From positions 1 through 64,000 of the forward strand of contig JBEVWC010000008.1 in assembly GCA_040506775.1 (NCBI GenBank): DNA of 64,000 nucleotides, written 5' to 3'. This document shows positions 53,141 through 62,062 of this stretch, piece after piece. Both the position numbers and the translations under genes were made by a program. The stretch's first letter is position 1. Each line of letters starts with the position of its first letter. The notes under the pieces are model-generated. The model searched no databases. It worked only from the letters and a program-made list of their open reading frames with translations, and was not told where the DNA came from. Source of the DNA: Thiodiazotropha sp040506775. Lineage in GTDB: Bacteria > Pseudomonadota > Gammaproteobacteria > Chromatiales > Chromatiaceae.

Positions 53141-53178
53141 GAGGTTTGTCCGTTACTATCCAGATTTCAGGTGCAGGC

Positions 53179-53421
53179 TCAGTGCTTGTCCTTTTCCTTT
53201 GCGGTCACCTCACCGTCGATCACGGATTTGGATTCATTCTGTTCGAGCTGGTCCGGTTCGTTCTTTTTTTCCTGCTCGCCCTCGCGCATGGCGCCCTTGA
53301 AACCCTTGATCGCACCACCCAGGTCAGAACCGATGTTCTTCAGTCGCTTGGTCCCGAACAGCAACAGTACAATCGCCAGGATGATCAACAACTGCCAGAT
53401 ACTAATACCACCTAAACCCAT
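53179..53421 (-). CDS. tatA: Sec-independent protein translocase TatA
   Basis: Pore-forming subunit of 80 residues: short N-terminus MGLGGISIWQLLIILAIVLL, FGTKRLKNIG hinge and amphipathic helix SDLGGAIKGFKGAMREG, then a charged tail. ATG 53421 is used, with GGAG 6 bp upstream; a GTG at 53433 is less likely because the ribosome site would be missing. First of the tatABC block and downstream of the his genes on the same strand. Confidence 0.95.
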   Translation of the reverse strand: MGLGGISIWQLLIILAIVLLLFGTKRLKNIGSDLGGAIKGFKGAMREGEQEKKNEPDQLEQNESKSVIDGEVTAKEKDKH

Positions 53422-53619
53422 AATGTTCTCCACCTCCGGACGTGCCGGTTATCATGTCGTGCGCGTCTTGTTTGACCTGATCCGATGGGTCATGACGGCA
53501 CGGTTATTTCGCTGTGCTTAATAGACGGATAATACCTGTGATCAGGCAACAGGACTACTCTCGTCCCGGATCGACCCGCAACTCGTCCCGCAGGACCCGG
53601 TTGTGAGATCCGGATAGGA

Positions 53620-53934
53620 CTATTCCCTGCTCGCCTTCTCCTCCAGCCCCGAGAGACCGAAGCGGCGTTGCAGCTCCTGGAGTACCTGATCAGGACCCAG
53701 TCCCTGGTGTGCCAGCAGGACCAGGGTGTGAAACCACAAATCCGCGGTTTCGTAGACAATCTTCTCGGCGACGCCATCTTTGGCCGCCATTACCGTTTCG
53801 GTCGCTTCCTCACCAATCTTTTTGAGAATGGCATCCAGCCCCTTGGCATAGAGTTTCGCCACATAGGAACTCTCGGGATCGGCCTGCTTGCGCGCCTCAA
53901 GCACCTGGGACAACTGTTGCAATACGTCGCTCAT
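53620..53934 (-). CDS. hisE: Phosphoribosyl-ATP diphosphatase
   Basis: Second step of histidine synthesis, 104 residues, all-alpha MazG-like fold: SYVAKLYAKGLDAILKKIGE, EATETVMAAKDGVAEKIVYE and TADLWFHTLVLLA. The metal-binding acidic residues of the EExxE and ExxD type are visible. Encoded separately from hisI, not fused as in E. coli. Between it and tatA (186 bp) no gene is seen. Confidence 0.96.
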   Translation of the reverse strand: MSDVLQQLSQVLEARKQADPESSYVAKLYAKGLDAILKKIGEEATETVMAAKDGVAEKIVYETADLWFHTLVLLAHQGLGPDQVLQELQRRFGLSGLEEKASRE

Positions 53935-53942
53935 AGTCAGCC

Positions 53943-54319
53943 TCAGCGATAGATCTGATCCGGATCCTTCAACACCGGCAGCACTTCAACCCAGGTATCT
54001 CCCTGCAACTCCCGGTAGAAACAGTTGTGTCTACCGGTATGACAGGCGATACCCCCTTTCTGCTCAACCTCCATGAGGACCACATCCCCATCGCAGTCCA
54101 GGCGAATGTTGCGGACCACCTGCTGGTGACCGGACTCCTCGCCTTTGTGCCAGAGTTTGCCCCGGGAGCGGGACCAGTAAACCGCGTGTCCGGTCTCGTG
54201 GGTCAGACGCAGAGCTTCGGCATTCATCCAGGCCATCATCAGAATCTTGCCTGTACCGCTTTCCTGGGCAATCGCCGGCACCAGGCCGTCGTTGTCCCAC
54301 TTGATCTGATCAAGCCAAC

Positions 54320-54323
<4 letters not shown>
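53943..54323 (-). CDS. hisI: Phosphoribosyl-AMP cyclohydrolase
   Basis: Third step of histidine synthesis, 126 residues. LVPAIAQESGTGKILMMAWM, AVYWSRSRGKLWHKGEESGH and the zinc motif GIACHTGRHNCFYREL are all present. The start overlaps hisF (ATGA at 54320-54323), and hisE follows after 8 bp, so the three are one translational unit. Confidence 0.97.
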
Positions 54324-55090
<767 letters not shown>

Positions 55091-55138
55091 AGGCTGTTAC
55101 CTAGAAATGCGGTTCCAGAAAACCAGTGTCGTGTCCAA

Positions 55139-55876
55139 CTAACGGGCCAACCGGTCCGCCAAAGCCTGTCCGGCGGCAAAATCCAGGGTGCCCTCATAGA
55201 TGGCACGACCGGTGATGGCGCCCATGATGTTGGAGGTTTCTGCACGGCACAGAGACTCGATGTCACCCACATCGGTGATGCCGCCGGACGCGATCACCGG
55301 TATGGCGATCGCGTTCGCCAGATCCCGGGTGGCCTCCACGTTGGGGCCGGAAAGCATCCCGTCCCGGCCGATATCGGTGTAGACAATCGCGGAAACCCCG
55401 TCATCCTGAAATCGGCGGGACAGTTCAGTGACCTCCCAGTCGGTGACCTCGGCCCAGCCGTTGATCGCTACCTGTCCCTCTTTCGCATCCAGTCCGACGA
55501 TCACATGTCCGGGAAACACAGCACATGCGCGCGCCACGAATTCCGGTTCGCGAACCGCCTGGGTGCCGATGATGCAAAAATCCACACCCGCCTTGAGATA
55601 CGCCTCGATGGTCGCCTCGTCACGGATGCCGCCCCCCACCTGAATGGGCAGATCCGGATAAGCGGCAGCGATCTGCCGGATCGCCTCACCGTTGACCGGT
55701 TCACCGGCGAAGGCGCCATTCAGATCGACCAGGTGCAGCCTGCGCGCGCCGGCCTCGACCCACCGGGTGGCCATCTCCAGTGGCTGATCCGAGAAGACGG
55801 TATCGTCCTCCATGCGCCCCTGGCGCAAGCGCACGCACTGGCCATCTTTAAGATCGATCGCTGGTATGAGTAACAC
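55139..55876 (-). CDS. hisA: ProFAR isomerase (phosphoribosylformimino-AICAR ribotide isomerase)
   Basis: TIM-barrel isomerase of 245 residues. MLLIPAIDLKDGQCVRLRQG (Asp8), LPIQVGGGIRDEATIEAYLK, HVIVGLDAKEGQVAINGWAE (Asp about 129) and PVIASGGITDVGDIESLCRA fit HisA rather than HisF. It lies between hisH (60 bp upstream) and hisF (48 bp downstream). Confidence 0.97.
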   Translation of the reverse strand: MLLIPAIDLKDGQCVRLRQGRMEDDTVFSDQPLEMATRWVEAGARRLHLVDLNGAFAGEPVNGEAIRQIAAAYPDLPIQVGGGIRDEATIEAYLKAGVDFCIIGTQAVREPEFVARACAVFPGHVIVGLDAKEGQVAINGWAEVTDWEVTELSRRFQDDGVSAIVYTDIGRDGMLSGPNVEATRDLANAIAIPVIASGGITDVGDIESLCRAETSNIMGAITGRAIYEGTLDFAAGQALADRLAR

Positions 55877-55936
55877 GTGAAAAATTCCTGCCTAGATCAA
55901 AAAATGTGATTGGGTAGTACGCCGGGGCCGAGGACC

Positions 55937-56578
55937 TCAGACATTCCAACCCACGAAATTGCGCAGCAGTTGTAAGCCGGCATCGGCACTCTTTTCCGGA
56001 TGGAATTGTACCGCGAACAGTTTTTCATGGGCGATGGCACTGGCGAAACGCACCCCGTAGTCGGTGGTGGCCGCAATCAGTTGCGAATCCTCCGGGTCCA
56101 CATAGTAACTGTGAACAAAGTAGAAACGGCTCTCCTGGGCAATCCCCTGCCAGAGGGGATGCTCATGGCTCTGCACGACCCGGTTCCACCCCATGTGAGG
56201 GATTTTCAGTGCCTCACCATCCTCAGCCACGCCCCCGGGAAATCGGCGTACATGACCGGCAAACAACCCCAGCAGGGTGGTCCCGCCGTTTTCCTCACTA
56301 TCCTCGAGCAACACCTGCTGACCCATGCAGATCCCGAGAAAGGGTTTGCTTCTGGCTGCTTCAAGCAGCGCCCGGTTGAGATGATGGTCTGAAATGGCCG
56401 CCATACAATCGCGGGCGGCACCCTGCCCCGGAAACACCACCCGGTCCGAGCCGAGGATTTTTTCCGGGTCATCGGTGACCAGTACTTCATCATTATCAGC
56501 GGCGACGTGTTCCACCGCCTTGGCAACGGAACGCAGATTACCCATACCGTAGTCGATCACGGCGATACGTTGTGACAT
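55937..56578 (-). CDS. hisH: Imidazole glycerol phosphate synthase subunit HisH
   Basis: Glutamine amidotransferase subunit of 213 residues that feeds ammonia to HisF. The catalytic Cys is in FLGICMGQQVLLEDS, and the His-Glu pair is in FAVQFHPEKSADAGL. The oxyanion-type loop is seen in VFPGQGAARDCMAAI. It starts 18 bp after hisB. Confidence 0.98.
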   Translation of the reverse strand: MSQRIAVIDYGMGNLRSVAKAVEHVAADNDEVLVTDDPEKILGSDRVVFPGQGAARDCMAAISDHHLNRALLEAARSKPFLGICMGQQVLLEDSEENGGTTLLGLFAGHVRRFPGGVAEDGEALKIPHMGWNRVVQSHEHPLWQGIAQESRFYFVHSYYVDPEDSQLIAATTDYGVRFASAIAHEKLFAVQFHPEKSADAGLQLLRNFVGWNV

Positions 56579-56596
56579 TGAAACCCCCGTGATCTG

Positions 56597-57187
56597 TTAC
56601 AGACTGCCCTTGGTCGAGGGAATCTGTTCCGCCATGCCCGGATCGGTTTCCAGGGCCATGCGCAGGGCCCGACCAAAGGCCTTGAACACGGTCTCCGCCT
56701 GGTGATGCGCGTTACTCCCCCGCAGATTGTCGATGTGCAGGGTGATACCGGCATGATTGACCAGTCCCTGGAAGAACTCCTGGAACAGATCCACATCAAA
56801 ATCGCCGATGCGGGCGCGGGTAAAGGGCACCTGAAAGACCAGACCCGGACGACCTGAGAAATCCACAACGACCCGGGACAGGGCCTCATCCAGGGGCACA
56901 TAGGCATGACCGTAACGACGGATACCTTTCTTGTCCCCCACCGCCTGAGCCAGCGCCTGCCCCAGGGTGATACCGATATCCTCGACCGTGTGGTGGGCGT
57001 CGATATGCAGGTCCCCCTCGGCAATCACGCTCAGATCCCATAGCCCATGGCGCGCGATCTGATCCAGCATGTGATCGAGAAAGTGCACACCAGTGGCGAA
57101 TCGGGCCTGCCCCTTGCCATCCAGATTCAGGGAAATACTGATCTGGGTTTCCAGGGTGTGGCGCTCAACCTGCGCGGTTCGCTGCAT
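56597..57187 (-). CDS. hisB: Imidazoleglycerol-phosphate dehydratase
   Basis: Monofunctional dehydratase of 196 residues. The two Mn-binding motifs are FLDHMLDQIARHGLWDLSVI with HIDAHHTVEDIGI, and later VNHAGITLHIDNLRGSNAHH with HQAETVFKAFGRALR. The histidinol-phosphatase half of the E. coli fusion is absent, so another gene must supply it. First gene of the hisBHAFIE block. The 233 bp upstream to dtd hold the likely promoter, which I could not place with confidence. Confidence 0.97.
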   Translation of the reverse strand: MQRTAQVERHTLETQISISLNLDGKGQARFATGVHFLDHMLDQIARHGLWDLSVIAEGDLHIDAHHTVEDIGITLGQALAQAVGDKKGIRRYGHAYVPLDEALSRVVVDFSGRPGLVFQVPFTRARIGDFDVDLFQEFFQGLVNHAGITLHIDNLRGSNAHHQAETVFKAFGRALRMALETDPGMAEQIPSTKGSL

Positions 57188-57420
57188 GACGATGACTCCA
57201 GTCTGTTATGACATCCGATGCCCCGCTGCGGTCCGGCGGACCTGGCGCATCGTTAAACCCGGGTATTTTAGAGAAAATACACTGAAATGACAGGGGGCGG
57301 TTGATTTTTTACTCGGCCATGAGAGTGGGATAATGGATTTGCAGTGGGCTGGCCTTGGCATACCCGCCAGCAGGAGACACAACGGACTCAACAGATCGAC
57401 CCTGGATCGGCCTGTACCGA

Positions 57421-57858
57421 TCAGGTTTCCAGCCAGAATGTCACCGGTCCGTCGTTTATCAGTTCTACCTGCATGTCGGCGCCAAAAACCCCGCAACCCA
57501 CGGGCTGGTGAAGTTGCTCGGCCTTCCGGGTCAGGTAGGTAAAGAGTTTCCTGCTCGTTTCGGGATCCGCCGCGGTGGAAAACCCGGGACGCATCCCTTT
57601 GCGGGTATCCGCGGCCAGGGTGAATTGAGGAACCAGCAGTAGTCCACCGCCAATTTCCTGCAACCCCAGGTTCATACGCCCATCCGGATCCGGAAATACC
57701 CGGTAACCGAGCAGGCGTTGCAGGAGACGATCCGCCTTGTATTCGTCATCCGCTCTCTGCACACCCACCAGCACCACCAGGCCCTGTCCTATCTCAGCCT
57801 GACAGTGTCCGTCGATCACCACCCGACCCTGCGTAACCCGCTGCAGCAGACCGATCAT
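57421..57858 (-). CDS. dtd: D-aminoacyl-tRNA deacylase
   Basis: Proofreading enzyme of 145 residues that removes D-amino acids from tRNA. MIGLLQRVTQGRVVIDG, VPQFTLAADTRKGMRPGF and the Gly-cisPro motif NDGPVTFWLET are the family marks. The first motif reads VPQFTL where E. coli has VSQFTL; the C-terminal Gly-Pro is intact, so activity is likely. ATG 57858 is used instead of an in-frame start 9 bp earlier. It follows pip on the minus strand, as in many proteobacteria. Confidence 0.95.
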   Translation of the reverse strand: MIGLLQRVTQGRVVIDGHCQAEIGQGLVVLVGVQRADDEYKADRLLQRLLGYRVFPDPDGRMNLGLQEIGGGLLLVPQFTLAADTRKGMRPGFSTAADPETSRKLFTYLTRKAEQLHQPVGCGVFGADMQVELINDGPVTFWLET

Positions 57859-57897
57859 ATGCCACACCCCGTGTCGGTCACTGAGCCTGACACGAAT

Positions 57898-58857
57898 TCA
57901 TTCTTCACGGAACAGTTGATGGGCAAACCGATCCGTGGCCTCGATCAGGGCGCTGCGGATACCGGGTTCAGCGGCGGAATGCCCGGCATCGGGCACCACA
58001 ACCAGTTCACTGCCCTGCCAGGCATTGTGCAGTTCCCAGGCCGAGGTCATGGGACAGATCATGTCGTAACGTCCCTGCACGATTACCCCCGGTATATCCT
58101 GCAGTCGATGACTTTCCTCGAGCAGTTGATTGGGTCTCAGGAAGGCATGATTGACAAAATAGTGCGCTTCGATGCGCGCCAGACTCAGAGCCGTATGGGG
58201 ATCGGAGAAAAATCCCACAACCGCCTGATTCGGATGCAAACTTGCGGTTCGTCCTTCCCAGACGGACCAGGCCTTGGCTGCCGACATGCGTGACACTTCG
58301 TTCTGCCCCGAGAGACGCCGGTAGTAGGCGTGCAACAGATCCTCTCTTTCCTCTGCGGGAATCGGCGCCAGAAAATCCTCCCAATAATCGGGGAACACCC
58401 GGTGGGCGCCGGATTGATAGAACCACTGAATCTCATCATCCCGGCAGAGGAAGATGCCCCGCAAGACCAGGGCCAGAACCCGTTGCGGATGGGTTTGGGC
58501 ATATGCCAGGGCCAGGGTGGAGCCCCATGAGCCACCAAACAATAACCATCTTTCTATGCCTAATCGGATTCGGATCTGCTCTATGTCATCGACCAGATCC
58601 CAGGTGGTGTTCTCATCAAGACTTGCATGAGGGGTGGAACGTCCACAACCCCGCTGATCGAAGAGCACCAGCCGGTAGCGCTGTGGATCGAAAAAACGCC
58701 GATGGTAGGATTCACACCCGGCACCCGGCCCTCCGTGCAGAAACAGCGCCGGAATGCCATCGGGATTGCCGACCTGTTCCACATGGAGTTGATGGTTTGT
58801 ACCGACGTTCAAACGCAGGCTTGAAAAGGGTTCGATGGGCGGATAGAGATCTTTCAT
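57898..58857 (-). CDS. pip: Proline iminopeptidase
   Basis: Alpha/beta hydrolase of 319 residues that removes N-terminal proline. PALFLHGGPGAGCESYHRRF holds the oxyanion loop. The nucleophile Ser is in LLFGGSWGSTLALAY. The Asp is in GVIVQGRYDMICPM and the His in VVVPDAGHSAAEPG. ATG 58857 (MKDLYPPIEPFSSLRLNVG) matches the family. Its promoter region overlaps the GacA-type box at 58944-58961, 87 bp upstream of the start, so cross-regulation is conceivable. Confidence 0.95.
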   Translation of the reverse strand: MKDLYPPIEPFSSLRLNVGTNHQLHVEQVGNPDGIPALFLHGGPGAGCESYHRRFFDPQRYRLVLFDQRGCGRSTPHASLDENTTWDLVDDIEQIRIRLGIERWLLFGGSWGSTLALAYAQTHPQRVLALVLRGIFLCRDDEIQWFYQSGAHRVFPDYWEDFLAPIPAEEREDLLHAYYRRLSGQNEVSRMSAAKAWSVWEGRTASLHPNQAVVGFFSDPHTALSLARIEAHYFVNHAFLRPNQLLEESHRLQDIPGVIVQGRYDMICPMTSAWELHNAWQGSELVVVPDAGHSAAEPGIRSALIEATDRFAHQLFREE

Positions 58858-58943
58858 GGCTTTCGGGGTGATGTTAACAGACCGTGAGTGTACTGCGCTG
58901 TGCCAGTATACCAGTACGGACTCTCTGTCTGACGGGGCCTCCA

Positions 58944-58961
58944 AGTAAGATTTTTCTTACA
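58944..58961 (+). promoter_or_regulatory. GacA/UvrY-type upstream activating site for sRNA 1
   Basis: AGTAAG-ATTTTT-CTTACA matches the Pseudomonas GacA consensus TGTAAG-N6-CTTACA at 11 of 12 positions. It begins 94 bp before the TGTCGTC motif that marks the start region of sRNA 1, the same distance as in the second copy. Confidence 0.75.
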
Positions 58962-59042
58962 AGCATAAGGGAAAAATCCGACCGTATTGCGTGACAATAT
59001 CCCCTACCCAATCCAGGTTATTGTGTCAGAATTAAATTGTCG

Positions 59043-59183
59043 TCATCAGGGACGTACCTTCTGGACTTGCTCCCAGGGATCGGGGCAAGGCTGCTAGGGA
59101 TAGCGGTTTGAAGAAAAGCTTAGCCAACCAAGCTGATGACTGTGAGCCCGACCGCATGGAATGCGGTCGGGCTTTTCATTTTG
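59043..59183 (+). ncRNA. CsrA/RsmA-sequestering sRNA candidate, copy 1
   Basis: Probable regulatory RNA of about 140 nt. TTAAAT (59032-59037) serves as -10, directly followed by TGTCGTCATCAGGGACG. Five GGA motifs are present: CAGGGACGT (5' end), CTGGAC, CCAGGGATC, CTAGGGATAG and the terminator loop TGGAA. Three sit in small hairpins: CGTC/GACG around ATCAGG, CCC/GGG around AGGGATC, and GCT/AGC around AGGGAT, the ANGGA loop that CsrA prefers. It shares the exact 24-nt block at 59110-59133 with copy 2. It ends in a 13-bp GC-rich terminator. The 5' end is inferred from the -10 box. I do not recognise it as a specific known RNA, only as the RsmY/RsmZ/CsrB functional type. Confidence 0.75.
59145..59182 (+). 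terminator. Terminator of sRNA copy 1
   Basis: AGCCCGACCGCAT pairs with ATGCGGTCGGGCT (13 bp) around GGA, followed by TTTTCATTTT. The loop itself offers a GGA to CsrA. Confidence 0.9.
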
Positions 59184-59312
59184 ACCTGCCCTCAAACGCC
59201 CCTCAATGCCTCCCGGTTCCTCCCCACGACCAACTGTGACGGGACTGTTACGTGCAGATTACATAGCGCCAAATCCAGCCATCCATCTGTTTTTTAGGGG
59301 GGTTATGAACAG

Positions 59313-59330
59313 TGTAAGAATTTACTTACA
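59313..59330 (+). promoter_or_regulatory. Perfect GacA/UvrY-type upstream activating site for sRNA 2
   Basis: TGTAAG-AATTTA-CTTACA is an exact match to the TGTAAG-N6-CTTACA consensus. It begins 94 bp before the TGTCGTC start-region motif of sRNA 2, placing its centre about 90 bp upstream of the inferred transcription start. Confidence 0.85.
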
Positions 59331-59411
59331 GTGACTGGGGAATATTCTCACAACCAAACAGTGAATATTCCCACGATCCTTACAATGTTTTGTGGCAGCA
59401 TATAACTGTCG

Positions 59412-59530
59412 TCATCAAGGACGTTTTAAAGGATCTATCACCAAGGATGGTGCAGGGAAGAAAAGCTTAGCCAACCAAGCCGACGACTATAAGCCCAACC
59501 GCATGGATTGCGGTTGGGCTTTTCTTTTTC
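59412..59530 (+). ncRNA. CsrA/RsmA-sequestering sRNA candidate, copy 2
   Basis: Probable regulatory RNA of about 115-120 nt. TATAAC (59401-59406) is the -10 box, followed by TGTCGTCATCAAGGACG as in copy 1. Five GGA motifs: TCAAGGACGT, AAAGGATC, ACCAAGGATGG, CAGGGAAG and the terminator loop TGGAT. The clearest binding site is CACC-AAGGAT-GGTG at 59439-59452, a hexaloop with ANGGA at the tip. The block at 59457-59480 is identical to copy 1 over 24 nt. A 13-bp terminator closes it. It converges on typA 107 bp further on. Confidence 0.78.
59491..59530 (+). terminator. Terminator of sRNA copy 2
   Basis: AAGCCCAACCGCA (59491-59503) pairs with TGCGGTTGGGCTT (59509-59521) around the loop TGGAT, followed by TTTCTTTTTC. 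Two base pairs differ from copy 1 in a compensating way (C:G to A:T or the like), which supports the stem. Confidence 0.9.
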
Positions 59531-59636
59531 TGCGAAGGATTATGAGTCTCCCGTTCAGTTCCCTGGGGTGCTGACTCAAGCATTCCCGGAGTGAGTAACC
59601 GGGCATGAAGCCGGCCGCACCCCGGGCATCCAACTA

Positions 59637-61448
59637 TCAGCTACGGGACGCTCGCTTGCGTTCGTGCTCCTTGAGAAACTTCTTGCGAATCCGAATCTTG
59701 CTGGGTGTTACTTCGACCAGTTCGTCGTCCTCGATGAACTCCAGAGCCTGCTCCAGACTGTAACGGATCGGCGGCGTCAGAAGGATCGCGTCATCCTTGC
59801 CCGCCGCTCGAATGTTGGTCAGCTGCTTGCCCTTGAGCGGATTGACGACCAGATCATTGTCACGACTGTGAATGCCGACGATCTGTCCCTCATAGACCTC
59901 ATCACCCGGCGCGGAGAACAGTCGTCCGCGTTCCTGCAGGTTGTACAGGGCAAACCCAAGTACCTTGCCCTGGCCGTTAGAGATCAGCACCCCGTTTTTC
60001 CGCGGTGCGATACCGCCGTGCTGAGCCGGTCCGTAGTGATCGAAGACATGGTAGATCAAACCGGTGCCCGAGGTACTGGTCATGAATTCAGTTTGGAAGC
60101 CGATCAGACCGCGGGAGGGGATGATATAATCGAGTCGCACCCGCCCCTTTCCATCGGGAACCATGTCCTTGAGTTCGCCCTTGCGGGTACCCAGAGCCTC
60201 CATGATGGTGCCCTGATCGTCCTCTTCCACGTCCACGGTCAACTGCTCATAGGGCTCGCAGATCTCCCCGTCCACTTCACGGAAAATAACTTCGGGGCGG
60301 GACACCGCCAGTTCGAAACCCTCGCGACGCATGTTTTCGATGAGTACCGAGAGATGCAGTTCGCCACGCCCGGAGACCTTGAATTTTTCGGGATCAGTAC
60401 CCTCTTCAACCCTCAGCGCCACGTTGTGTATGAGTTCCCGTTCCAGACGCTCCTTGAGCTGTCGTGAAGTGAGGTACTTACCCTCGCGCCCGGCATAGGG
60501 CGAGGTGTTCACCTGGAAGGTCATCGATACGGTGGGTTCGTCCACGGTCAGGGGCGGCATCGCTTCCGGGTTGGCCGGATCGCACAGGGTATCGGACACA
60601 TTCGGGGCTTCCAGGCCGCTGATGGCGATGATGTCCCCGGCGCTCGCCTGATTGACCTCGAAACGATCCAGTCCGAGATAGCCGTAAACCAGGCCGATCT
60701 TGGCGCGCTGCTGCTCGCCGTCGTACTTCAGCACAGTGATCGGCTGATTGGGTTTGACGGTTCCACGGGTGACTCGACCCACTGCAATCGCACCCACGTA
60801 GCTGTTGTAGTCCAGATTCGAAACCTGCATCTGAAACGGACCATCCGGATCCACATCAGGGATCGGGCAATGCTTCACGATGGTTTCGAACAGCGGGTTC
60901 ATATCCCCGGAGGTGATGTTGTTCTGAAAGCCGGCATAACCGCCCACTGCGGAGGTATAGATAATCGGGAAATCAAGTTGCTCGTCAGTGGCACCCAGCC
61001 GATCGAACAGCTCAAACACCTGATCGATGACCCAGTCAGGGCGGGAGCCCGGCTTGTCGATCTTGTTGACCACCACGATGGGCCGCAAGCCGTGTTTGAA
61101 GGCCTTCTGGGTCACAAACCGGGTCTGAGGCATGGGGCCTTCCTGAGCATCCACCAGCAGCAGCACCGAATCCACCATGGAGAGGACGCGTTCGACTTCG
61201 CCGCCGAAATCCGCATGCCCGGGGGTATCCACAATATTGATCCGATAGTCATTCCAGCGGATGGCGGTATTCTTGGAAAGAATGGTGATGCCCCGCTCGC
61301 GCTCCTGGTCATTGGAGTCCATGACCCGCTCAACTTTGCCGAAGCGTTCACCCAGGGTACCCGATTGTTTCAGGAGTTCATCCACCAGGGTGGTTTTGCC
61401 ATGGTCGACGTGGGCGATGATGGCGATATTTCTGAGATTCTCAATCAC
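59637..61448 (-). CDS. typA: Ribosome-associated GTPase TypA/BipA
   Basis: Translational GTPase of 603 residues. The G domain has AHVDHGKTTLVDELLKQSG (G1), RERGITILSKNTA (G2), DTPGHADFGGEVERVLSMVD (G3) and VVNKIDKPGSRPDW (G4). EF-G-like domains and the C-terminal BipA domain follow (SRGLIGFQTEFMTSTSGTGL; NGQGKVLGFALYNLQERGRL). It functions in late 50S assembly and stress adaptation. Length is normal. It is alone on the minus strand, downstream of the divergent intergenic region with DnaA-box-like sites. Confidence 0.98.
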   Translation of the reverse strand: MIENLRNIAIIAHVDHGKTTLVDELLKQSGTLGERFGKVERVMDSNDQERERGITILSKNTAIRWNDYRINIVDTPGHADFGGEVERVLSMVDSVLLLVDAQEGPMPQTRFVTQKAFKHGLRPIVVVNKIDKPGSRPDWVIDQVFELFDRLGATDEQLDFPIIYTSAVGGYAGFQNNITSGDMNPLFETIVKHCPIPDVDPDGPFQMQVSNLDYNSYVGAIAVGRVTRGTVKPNQPITVLKYDGEQQRAKIGLVYGYLGLDRFEVNQASAGDIIAISGLEAPNVSDTLCDPANPEAMPPLTVDEPTVSMTFQVNTSPYAGREGKYLTSRQLKERLERELIHNVALRVEEGTDPEKFKVSGRGELHLSVLIENMRREGFELAVSRPEVIFREVDGEICEPYEQLTVDVEEDDQGTIMEALGTRKGELKDMVPDGKGRVRLDYIIPSRGLIGFQTEFMTSTSGTGLIYHVFDHYGPAQHGGIAPRKNGVLISNGQGKVLGFALYNLQERGRLFSAPGDEVYEGQIVGIHSRDNDLVVNPLKGKQLTNIRAAGKDDAILLTPPIRYSLEQALEFIEDDELVEVTPSKIRIRKKFLKEHERKRASRS

Positions 61449-62062
61449 GGGGAAATCCGTTTGGAAAAAAGATGGCGGATTATACCTGGATCACCCCGGA
61501 AGTCTCTTAGAATTTAATTACTGTTTTATTTCAGCGGGTTATATCCGCAATTAAAAATCATAGACACATTCTATCGACAAGCCCTTTTCATTACGAAAGT
61601 TTCACAATTACTCACAGAACCTGTGGATAACTTTGTTGATAATGACTGGAAACAGCCCTTCAGACCAGCAGTCATGCGGCTGGACATCAAATCGTAAAAA
61701 AAATGAACAATTTGATTAATTCATTTAAAAACAATGCGTTGAACCCATGATCACTGTCATCCACATTTCAGCTGATCCTCTCGGCGAGGATCCGGTGAGA
61801 GACTGCCTGGGATGTTGACAGTTTCATTCTGAACGGTTAAGCGGCGCATTCCGATGCAATCCGTCCATACATTATTAGATGCGAATACTCGAATAATTTG
61901 GACTGCTACTGCTGCTTGCACTCTGAACCAATAGCCTCCACGATAGCTCTAATAACACGCTCGGCAAACGATGCGAAAGAGAGCATCCGGATTTGCAGCC
62001 TAAGGCTCAGATACCCGATGCCGCAGTACAACCACAAACAAAAACCATGAAGTAGCTACCCC
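61449..62062. other. Divergent AT-rich intergenic region with DnaA-box-like sites
   Basis: A 614-bp gap between typA (minus) and moxR (plus). TGTGGATAA at 61622-61630 is the complement of the perfect DnaA box TTATCCACA. TGTTGATAA (61634-61642) and TCATCCACA (61757-61765) are near matches. Between them is an AT-rich stretch with runs such as GTAAAAAAAATGAACAATTTG. A hairpin GATCCTC/GAGGATC lies at 61774-61792. No ORF or RNA gene is supported. Promoters for both flanking genes must be here, but none is sharp. Confidence 0.5.

Noticed and set aside
57601..57640. Ser-to-Pro change in the first motif of D-aminoacyl-tRNA deacylase (VPQFTL)
   Set aside because: The Gly-cisPro motif and the rest of the active site are intact, and I could not exclude that this variant is common in related bacteria.
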